Origin: Artemisia argyi
Lineage: Eukaryota > Streptophyta > Magnoliopsida > Asterales > Asteraceae
Direction: 5' to 3'
Length of the DNA: 64,000 nucleotides
Assembly: GCA_030686995.1 (NCBI GenBank)
Contig: CM060708.1
Span: 183,957,115 to 184,021,114, forward strand
Part shown: positions 47,340 to 56,532 of the stretch, in pieces
Layout: each line of letters starts with the position of its first letter
Position numbering within the stretch: the first letter of the stretch is position 1
Translations under genes and position numbers: made by a program
Notes under the pieces: generated by a model
Databases searched by the model: none
Told to the model about the DNA's origin: nothing
What the model saw: only the letters and a program-made list of their open reading frames with translations

Positions 47340-47356
47340 CGGGCTGCGGCGCCAAA
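47340..47356 (-). promoter_or_regulatory. Primer-binding site of X (tRNA-Asp type)
   Basis: The minus strand reads TGGCGCCGCAGCCCGGGG a few bases after the 5' LTR. It fits the 3' end of tRNA-Asp, as used by Athila elements, and is better conserved than in element A. Confidence 0.8.
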
Positions 47357-47360
47357 AACT

Positions 47361-48881
47361 TGATGCGTGGGAATCGCACCTTGCTTTACCTCTCGAGGGA
47401 TCTCGCGAGGCTTACAACCCCCACCAGGCAGTGTACCTGATCGTTGTAGTATAGTATAGTGACAAGTACCGGGGGATTGATCGTTCAGCTAGGAATAGTG
47501 TCGTTAGGATTGAAATTAATCTAACTAGGTCTAAAGGTGAAGGATGATTCTTTTTATGTTTTTATATTTTATGAAAAGCAAGTAAAAATCTCGGGTTTTG
47601 GGAGAGTGGGCGGAATTAGTTGCTAATCAACTAACCCAAAAGCTACTATTTAAACTAATTAACAAGAAAACTAAACTAAGATTCTACAAGATAAGTGAAG
47701 CATGTCTACCCATGATATGTTACTCCTTGCTAGCTATCCAATCCTACCTATTGATTTGTAACCTTGTTTTAATTGACGGGTTGTATTCCTTAATACCATT
47801 CGTGGGGTGGCATACATAACTCCCCAACTCTATGAGCTCTTATCTCCTCCTACACCATGACCCAGCACAACTATAGGGATTGTAAACAGTGGCTCATGCA
47901 TTAAATACAACCAATAAAGACCTAGTACGCCTCGGTTCATGTTTCTTAAGACGTTCAAGCATGTTACCATTTGGAGATCTGCCAGTTTTCTTAAGCCTAA
48001 CATATAAATCATTCAATCAAAACAAGAATCAATAGAAAACAAGAATTATAAACTAAACCAACTAGATCTATCGAAGTGTCACGCCCTAATTGATGAAGAT
48101 AGACACAAACATCAACAAGGAATCAATAAGATCTAATCAATTATATACAAGTTTCACACAATCATAAGTAGACACAAGGTGAATTAGCAAATCATCATCA
48201 AAGAAGAGCAAACAACAATGATAATGAAAAACATAATTAAGATAGAATCATCAAACCAATACATGATGTTTATGGAGTGATTGAAACCCTCTAAGTTGCT
48301 GGAAAAACACCCACCTAAACCCAGGAATCGACCTTAGGGTTTAGGGCTTAAAAATAATGAAGTTATGATGTTATATTTATAGGCTGTATTCTGCCCGGCC
48401 CAACTTGACGGCGTCACCTCTTTACTCTTGACGCCGTCAAGAAGCCTTTTTCACCAAGTTGTAGATCTTTTCGTCCTCTTCGTTTCCTTTTTTGAATCGC
48501 CTCAATCCGAGTTCGTATGCAAAAGTTATGACCAAAACGGTGTCAGCTACTCCGCGCGCAAGTTTTGACAAATTTACACGTGACGGCCTGGTGACGGCCT
48601 TGGTGACGCCTTCACCACCTACGGTATTTTATTCTTGATGTCTTGACGCCGTCAAGAGTAATTCTTGATGCCTTCATGCACTGTTCACAGCATAGAATTT
48701 TGAGACTTTGCCGTTTTCTTCACTTTATGCTCCAAAAACGTCCAAAATAGCCTCTTTTCCAGAATTCACTCTCCAAACACCTAAAATCACAAAAGGAACG
48801 ATTTAGGGCAATATTTGATCAAATAAATTCGGATTCGGGCTTAAATGACCCCCTAAAAACGGATCATTTTTCGCCTCATCA
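47361..48881 (-). repeat. 5' LTR of X (1521 bp) with TATA box and TGACG palindromes
   Basis: Minus orientation starts TGATGAGGCG at 48881. A TATA box (CCTATAAATATAA, complement of about 48370-48382) is preceded upstream, at 48405-48670, by repeated palindromes: TTGACGGCGTCAC (48405), CTTGACGCCGTCAAG (48427 and 48642) and several TGACGGCC/TGACGCC half sites. TGACG is the core bound by bZIP TGA factors (as-1 type), so this is a likely enhancer region. Confidence 0.92.
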
Positions 48882-51724
48882 GTTTGACTCAGTCAAAGAG
48901 AAGAACTTCTAAAAAGAAAACTTCAAAAGTTGCTTCTACAATCACAACCATTCCCAAATCCAGAACCAAGAGAGTCACAAAAGAGCCTAAGAAGAAATTG
49001 ACTACTATTCGTGATGAACCAACCGATGATGAAGGTAATGCTCAACGGGAAACTGAAACTGAAAAACTCGTCAAGTCTTCATGCAAGAAGGCAGATAAGG
49101 GAAAATCTTTGATAACTCAAGAAGAATCAGTAACCTCACCAATGTCTGAATCCGAAGAAGATGAACAAATGCAACTAACCTTAAGGAGAAGCAAAGAATC
49201 GGAAGCAGAAAGAATTGCAAAAGTTACTAAGAAAGGTGAAGGTTCTGGAACTCAAGAGCCGGTAAGCCCAACTCCAGAATCAGTAAGAGATGATCAAACA
49301 TCTGAAGAAACGCATTCACAAACCAAGTCATCCTCTGAACAAGGTGATGATAACTCTGAAGATGAAGCTGAGTCATCAAGTTCTGATCAAAACGAATCAC
49401 TCGATAAACCGGCTGAAACTGAAGTTAAAGATAAAGACGATGAGGAATTCGAGAATGAAGAAAGTAGCGATGAAGAAGATAAATCGGACAGTGAAGAAGT
49501 TAATGATGAAGAAGATGTGGATGATGAAGATGATGAGGAGTCGGATGGTGAGAAAAAGGATGAGCTACTTGAATCTAGTCAAGATACCCCTATTGACATC
49601 GTAGGAGTCGATGAAGGACAACCAACAGCTCAACCACAACAACAACCTTTATCACAACCTGAAAGTCCTCCTCTAATCCCTAACACAACTGTGGTTCACT
49701 CAAGCCTGTTGAAATCATTACGTGATCAATACAACGCGCTCCAGTCACAAGTTAATGAACAAAAGCTTGTTATTGAAGCATTCAAAACTTATAAAGTGGA
49801 TGAAGCAGTTGAGGACCAGGTGAAACAGAGATTACCTGGGGAAGTTAAGAAGTATGTTGAGAAGGAACTTCCTTCTGCTGTGAGGCACTATGTCAACAGG
49901 AATCTTGCTGAGCTCGTTTCTAACCGGTTTCAAACTACACCAATCACTGTTCAGACTGTTCCTCCCAAACCTTCCATAAGTGATCTCAAAGGTAAATTAC
50001 TGGAAGCTATTGTGAATGATCCGGAAGAAAATGATCTACGCAAGGCACTTATCAAGTCTATCAAGAAAGCTGAAAAGAAAAGTGAATCCTGCAAAAAGAC
50101 TACTGCCACTAAACGTAGACATGATGATTCCGACCCTGACGATCAGCCACAACCTGACAAGAGGAAGAAAGTTTCCGGTTCCACCTCCAGTGCTCCCACC
50201 AAAACCGCAACCGCCAACGTTTCGGCTGATCCAAACCCTCCACAATCTACTGCGGATCCTAACCCCTCACAGTCAACTGAAGATGCTGATGTCGATGTGG
50301 ATGAAATCCCTCCGCTTATCACCGAAACCATTACGGAACCGCCCAAGGATGCTCAGTTAATTCCTGCTCCTGAATGGATTAACCCTGATGCTCCTTCCTT
50401 TAATTGGTTTGATGAAATGGTTGATGCTCACCCTGATGACCCTGAAGCTGAAGAAATGACTGAAGGATCAATTATAGGCTTCACAAAAAGAATCAAAAGG
50501 GTGATGCAGACTCAAAGACTTCAGCTGTCTGATCTAGTTAAGATTCGAAAAGCAGGGTTCACCGAGTTCAAAACATGCACTACATCTGAACTTGAGTTTG
50601 AATACAACGTGGAAGAGGTTGCAAGAGCTCTGTCTGAAAATATTACTTGGGAAAAGAGACTGTCTTAGGATAGACTCTATCATGGCACGGAACCCCTCGT
50701 TGATGAATTCCATTATCAAGACTTTTCACAACCATTACCTCTTGTTGGTCCTCCAAGTGATCCTAAGCTCCCTAAGCAATACTTCTTCAACAAAGACCTC
50801 CTCTATCTTATTCATGGGAACACGAATCCGAATCACCGTTATGCAACAACTCTCACCAAATTTAGGGCCGCCTCATATCCTCTGGAAACACTCGAAGACC
50901 AAATGAGAGGCTTGCATTCCACCTCTATCTCCAAATATAATCATGAAGCCGCCTTGTGTACACTTCCCTGGCCAGAGATGCGTAAATGGTTCTACAAGTA
51001 CAAGCTGACATTCCGATCCAGTCACAGAGTCTTCTCAAACCATCGTATTCTTGCTATCACAGCAGTCCCAAATACCGAGAAAAGATATGGTTATAACTTT
51101 CTTGATAAAATTGAGGTCCGCCGAAGTGATGACCAAGTTTATACATTCAGTGAAGCTGACTATCATCGCTTGAACCTCAATGACATTGCTGACATATACT
51201 TGCTCAAGGTTCAAGGCAAACTTCATAACCTGTCCGGTAGCCTTCAGTATGATGTCATCAACTCCATTTTGCTCTTCATGCGCCAAACCATCATCAAAGC
51301 AAGAGTCGAAGATGCACAACTCGGGGTCGAAAGTTACCAAAAGTCACTCAACTTTACTGCTCCACAATTATATCCTCCCAACATTCGTTTAAGACCTTTC
51401 ATCTTCAACAACAAACCTTTTGGAGTGATTTACCCGTACAATGATGGTTACCGTTTCATGAAATACGAAGAGGTTCATAAATTCGGGGATCAGACTCTCA
51501 GATTTGTCAGAATTAAACTGAATGAAAAGATCAAGGAACATAACAGTGGGATTAAAGTGGGATGGAACAAAAGAGATGTGAAAGAAGCACTTAAGTTCGT
51601 GGTTAGGATTGATCAAAAGCTTAGGTTCAGGGAGCAGATACGCAGGTTGGAGAGCTTGATTGGAGCAAGGGAACCGATTCCTGACATACTCACTTACCGC
51701 CGTCCAGACACTCCTCGAATGTGA

Positions 51725-54004
51725 TCAATTTGGTATAACATTAACTTTGTTTCATCATAATTGTTCTTCATCTATAACTATGGTTTGTTCACACATAACA
51801 GTGTACAACCCGTGCTTGTAATTAAAGGACCCTGAGGTACGCTTCAGTGCCTCAATCCTTATTTAAGGAGCGAAGGCTTCTTACTTTTGAGTAGAATTAA
51901 TCAAACACTTTCTAATTTTTCATAATTCTGCTCAAAAGACAAGTATTTCACCTCAATGAGTATTCACTTGTTGAGGGGGAGCACTTGAAAACTCATCGTT
52001 TTGGAAAATAAAAGTTCTTGTTGATATCTCCCCATAAGACTCAAAAAGCATATTTTAATCAAATGTTTCTCCAAAAACAACATCTTATATGCTATTTTTG
52101 AGGGGGAGAAAAGGAAAGTGATTAAAATATGAAAGTTAAAAGTTGCTGAAATGTCAAATCTCATGCGAGCTAGACTCAGATTCACCCAGGAATTGACGAA
52201 ACATAAAAGTTAGTAATATCGAAAAGACTTTTCCTTGACGGGTAATAACATCAAGTTAGTTACTAGAGCTAGTTGTCACCTAAAAACTGACAATGGAACT
52301 CTTTAACTAGCCACGTAAGCGTGTCTCGAAAAGGATTAGTCTTAGTAGAAATGTACCGTTTCGAGAAACTTTCTGTGGACTTGACCAGGCCGGGTAATAA
52401 CTTCAAGCTAGTCTAACTAGTAATGTAAGCGTGTCTCGAATCGGTCTTGTTCACTGAAAGTGGATCAATTCAAAAAGTGCTCGCTCCTCCCGCATGTGCA
52501 AATTTATTCAATACATATGAGCACATGTGAAGGGGGAGCCCTTCATAAACACAAAACTCTCAAAGTGTTAACCAAAATGCTTGACAATCACAAACACTTT
52601 GAGAGATTTTCAATCAAAGGTTTCTTGGCTATTGTCGGATAATCATGGAGTTATAAGGTGATTAAGATAGGAATTACCGTCCTATGATCCGCCAGAGCCG
52701 GAGGGATCTACCCAAGGACACCACCAATAGTTAGAACTAGAAGTCCTTAGGTACGATACGAAAAAAGGAGTAAAGAATGAAAGGAGAAAGAAGGGGTTGA
52801 AGAATTAAAAAGAAAAGTAATGAAAAGGGTGAAAAGAAATAGCCCTCCATGTGATTCAACCTTAGGGCAGACACCGGGTTCAACTCATATGCTACTGGTT
52901 GTTGCTAAGGCAACACCGGTATTGAAGATTAAGTCGTCATGGACCCAGTGACGCAATGCACTAAACCTTCTTAACCACTCAAGTTCACTTAAAAGAGCTT
53001 GTTTCATTCTCACGGGGAACCAATGTAATCTATCGACTTATCTCTTAGAGATAGTTGATATTGAAGCAGGAGACCCCTCCCTAGTCTCCGTATAGGAAAC
53101 CTAAGTGAGCACTTATCGAGTCTAGAGCCATGAGATACATCAAAGATCTCTTAGGAACACTTAGCATTTCTACAACTGGTGTTCTACATCAATGGGCATC
53201 AGCTGTAACTTATCGAGTCCTTCGCAGATCTTAGCAATCTGCCGAGAACGTTTATGAGAGAATTACACAAGTATTTCTCAATGATTGAACGGAAATTCCT
53301 GCCAGGGTCAACATCAAACAGCCCTGACAGCAGGTCACTTCGGTAACCCCACAAGGGTTACGCTTAATGTTCATGGTGGTTCTTTAGCGATCTACAGTCG
53401 TGGAGTGATCCCCAGCGACTCACCCAGTCATTGAGCTACCTAGTAGGTCTCGTAAGCTCCTTCGGGAGTATCTGATATGGGAACGGCCTGGATAAGGATT
53501 AGAAGGAGTCTTCACAATATGCTGTTGACAAGCTCTAATTCCTTATCTGTAAGTACCGGTCGATTATTGCTAACTGTTTACTTGCAGGTACATCTCCTCC
53601 ATGATGGTAGATTCCAGCATGCTTATACATACATCTTGAAGCAAATGAACGCTCCCCCAAAGATCTTATCACCACAAAGTTCAAAGAAAGATTCTGCGCC
53701 AAAAGGAAGAATCTGCAAAGTATAAAGACTAAAGATCTAAGTGTATGCAAAGGAACTTCGTGCTTTCATAAGTCAAAGTCCAAAGATGTATGAGCATGTT
53801 GGAATGGTGGACAACCACCACAGACACCGAAGGGACAATCGGCAGACAACTTCATAACATGATCACCATCACATCAACAAAGAACGAAGTACAAAGAACG
53901 ATGAAAGATTATTCTTACTATTTTTGAGGACGTCGACGACAAAGTCAAAGTATAGAAGATGACGACGTCTAGCAACCTTTGATGACCGACCCTTAGGGGG
54001 AGAT
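51725..54004 (+). other. 3' untranslated region of C1, several polypurine tracts
   Basis: GGGGGAG tracts at about 51974, 52100-52114, 52529 and 53993. The last (CCTTAGGGGGAGAT, 53991-54004) abuts the LTR and is the PPT. Two related modules (GGGTAATAACATCAAGTTAG... GCGTGTCTCGAA, 52239-52330; and 52392-52440) match the paired repeats in C2 at 11240-11400. 52690-53700 matches the C2 3' region (about 10100-11000) in reverse. A hairpin (TGAGGTA / TGCCTCA around GCTTCAG, 51833-51854) resembles those in C2 and C3. No coding ORF. Confidence 0.75.
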
Positions 54005-54349
54005 TGTTGGGAATAGACTTTATTGTTTCAAGTGTCGGTCATTAAGTTTTGGTATAGGTTGCATTATTTACTTATAACATTAGTTATATTATGTATTTTG
54101 TAAGTTTTATGCTTGGTTTATAGGTTTGGATAAAGTCTAAGGGCTAAGTATGTCATATTGTCTAAGTTTAGAGAAGCCCTAATCCTTACCTATAAATACC
54201 TATGTATAACCTCATTTTGAGGTTGGTTGGTTCACTAGTAAGGTTATTAGTCTCATATTGTTATTAGGTGTTCCTTTCACTCTCTCTCTAAACTCTCTTT
54301 CTCTCTCTAGAATTTTATGTGATTATGTTGTAGAAATGGTGACCTAACA
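54005..54349 (+). repeat. 3' LTR of C1 (345 bp)
   Basis: Differs from the 5' LTR at three positions noted by eye (GAGTTTTGG/AAGTTTTGG near the start, and two in CCTTCCACAC/CCTTTCACTC near the end). ATCCA follows at 54350-54354. Confidence 0.96.
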
Positions 54350-54354
54350 ATCCA

Positions 54355-56532
54355 TATCCTGGAACAAGTTTGATTCAACTTTGAATCGCACCATTGTTGC
54401 TTTCCAGTTGTCACTTGATCATTGATCCAAGATGGATCTCACATGTCACCTACCAAGAGCTTGAGTGATGTTCGCTCTAGAAGGATTTCCATCGTCATTG
54501 TGAATATTTTCATATCACTCGGATGTTTTGGCAATACCTACAAGGATAATGCGTAGGACTCTAAATATTTTATCTTATTTTCCACATTATGTGAAACAAT
54601 AAGCATATTTGGAATGTGTCCTATCGAGATTTATGGATGATCTCATGGCTCTAGACTCAATAGTGCGTTTTGATCCGCTCCTGGAGACTGGGGAGGCGTC
54701 TCCTGTTTTAGGTATCAACATGGCTCGCAATGAGCGGTCGATACATTGCACAGGGTTCCCCGTGAGAATGAAACAAGCTCTTTTAAGAGAACTTGAGTGG
54801 TTGGGAAGTTTAGTGCAGTGCGTCACTGGGTCCATGACGTCTTGTCTTCAATACTAGTGTTACTTTAGTAACCACTAGTAGATTATGAATTGCACCCGGT
54901 TTCTGCCCTAAGGTTGAATATTTAGAGGGCTATTTCTTTTCACCCTTTCTCATTTCATTTCTTTTTCATTCTTCAACCCCTTCAGTGCTTACCAAGACTT
55001 CACCACTAGAACCTTGTTGGGTTTGTTCCAGTCCTAGCTCTATCTCAGTCCGCACTCTTCCCTTTCTCACTTTACTCCTTTTTTCAATCATTCCTAAGGA
55101 CTTCTAATCTATCTATGGATTGTCCCTGGGAAGATCCTTCCGGTTCTGGTGGATCATGGGAACTTATACCTAACCTTAACCAACCTTATAACTCCATGCA
55201 TAAAGATAAATGGTCGGTCTTTGGTATAACTTCCACAAACGCCTTTTGCTCCCCCTCAATATGTGCATCGATATTCGAAAGAGTTTAGCACATATGTGGG
55301 AGCACATTTATTGAGTCGATCACTTTTGTTTATCAGATTTCATATTTAAATCACATTCTCTCCCCCGATCAAAAATTTCAAATCTTTCGAGATTTTTGAT
55401 CTCAATTGATTTAAATAAGTTAGAAAACGTTTGGGAGAGAAATGCGGTTAATTTTTAATATTGTCTGATATAAGGAACCTTTTTTTTTCTTGCTCCCCCT
55501 CAATCTGTGAGGGAGGTTGTTATGTGTCAGATTTGAAGAGATTACAAAAGATTTGAAGTTTTAACGAAAACTCTTTGAAAATGTACTCATTCTGACACAT
55601 AACACATCACAAATCATTTTGTTGCAAGGTTTTATGTACGAAGTGCGGGGAGTTTTGATGATACATAAAATTTTGAGAAATCACTCTCCCCCTCAATCAA
55701 TGATGGATGTTAAAACTGAATATTTTCATAAACTATTAACATCATTGATTGAGAGAAACTTTTATCAAACATTTGAGTTCAATTTGATTTTCATGCAAAA
55801 TTTCATGGTACCACTAAGTTTTGCACAAACACTTTCCAGAAAAATCATAGAAGGGAAAGTATTTGGCGATAAAAAGAAGATTTCTCTTCTTTATCAAGAA
55901 ATAATGCACTGAAGCGTACATTAGATCGAGGGTGCATGAATATAAAGTAATTCACGCTCGGATGAACGACACCCTTTGCTAGGAACAACCGTCTTTTTGG
56001 CGACGTGTTTTCCTTAATTTTGAAAACCGGGTTGCTATCTGAAGTAATAGCAAGCCATATTTTTGAAGTGCGGGTTGTAGCCTGAAATGACTACAAGCCA
56101 TTGTTTTAAGTCCGGGTTACAGCCTGAAATGACTGTAAGCCATATTTTTGAAGAATGTTTTGAGATACGACATGTTTTTGAAAAGAACTTTATTTGAAAC
56201 CGAAAAACTCTTGCTCAAGCATATGTATGATTCCGTGTCATTATTGAATGACATTTATAGAAACGTACATAATATTGATTACACAAGAGACATGTCGTGA
56301 GAAGAGTATTCTTGTATTTTTTGTGATTTTTCAGATTTTTATAGTTTTTATAGGTTTTATATTTCTCTATTTATATATACAGAAGTATGTACACTATGCG
56401 AGATAGGATATACAAAAGGTAAGAGAAATGTTTATAAGGATACACAAGAAGGGCCACAAACTAATGACAGTACAAAACAAACATCCCAACCAACACACAT
56501 AATTATGACACTGAACCCCACTACTGATCTTA
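54355..56532 (-). other. 3' untranslated region of C3 with covarying hairpins
   Basis: Shares blocks with C2 (GGTTCCCCGTGAGAATGAAA at about 54755 as at 10658; 'gagggctatttcttttcacc' at about 54925 as at 10832). Minus-strand GGGGGAG tracts lie at about 55251, 55370, 55490 and 55687. Three hairpins of 28 nt each lie at 56029-56141. 56142-56380 resembles the C2 region next to pol (GACATGTCGTGAGAAGA, 56291 and 12059). No ORF is supported. Confidence 0.75.
56029..56141 (-). repeat. Three tandem 28-nt hairpins with compensatory stems
   Basis: Copies at 56029-56056, 56072-56099 and 56114-56141 each have 9-nt arms and a 10-nt loop. Arms on the plus strand: GGGTTGCTA/TAGCAAGCC, GGGTTGTAG/CTACAAGCC, GGGTTACAG/CTGTAAGCC. 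In each the third position is an unpaired G-G, and the other eight pair although the inner four bases differ between copies. Loops: TCTGAAGTAA, CCTGAAATGA, CCTGAAATGA. A related single hairpin is at 11895-11922 in C2. Confidence 0.88.

Larger units (their letters stand above)
42207..48881 (-). mobile_element. Element 'X': non-autonomous Athila-like LTR retrotransposon (6675 bp)
   Basis: Two 1521-bp LTRs (42207-43727 and 47361-48881) differ at only about three sites by eye. Identical 5-bp flanks GTTTG (42202-42206 and 48882-48886) define the insertion. A clean tRNA-Asp-type primer-binding site beside the right LTR sets minus orientation. The internal region has one 318-codon ORF and no protease, RT or integrase, so it must use enzymes from a related Athila element. 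It is the youngest insertion visible. Confidence 0.95.
41325..51724 (+). pseudogene. ORF3 of C1, split by element X, two premature stops
   Basis: The frame starts at ATG 41325, runs to 42206, is interrupted by X plus the duplicated GTTTG, and resumes in register at 48887, ending at TGA 51722-51724: about 1239 codons. Premature TAGs stand at 41928-41930 and 50666-50668. Architecture: N-terminal globular domain (IYLTQFWES, QPWLTLYSI, MQIFWGVVKQA), a long Lys/Glu/Asp-rich disordered middle with basic clusters (SKRRTSKKKTSK), a coiled segment (about 49700-49930), and a C-terminal globular domain (about 50940-51720; DAQLGVESYQKSLN, VHKFGDQTLRFV). No signal peptide or membrane span is seen, so an envelope role is not supported. 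It is homologous to ORF3 of C3. Function unknown; similar ORFs accompany Asteraceae Sireviruses. Confidence 0.82.
30610..54349 (+). mobile_element. Copia (Sirevirus-like) element 'C1' with gag, pol and ORF3; contains nested element X
   Basis: Identical-length LTRs (30610-30954 and 54005-54349) differ at only three positions by eye. The flanks ATCCA (30605-30609 and 54350-54354) are a perfect target duplication. Without the nested X element plus one duplicated GTTTG the element is about 17 kb. Order: LTR, PBS, repeat-rich leader, gag with coiled-coil extension, pol, an intergenic region with poly-A runs, an internal polypurine tract and a second repeat array, ORF3, a 2.3-kb 3' region, PPT and LTR. 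Long Gag, several polypurine tracts and an extra 3' ORF are Sirevirus traits. Stops in gag, pol and ORF3 show it is decaying. Confidence 0.95.
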
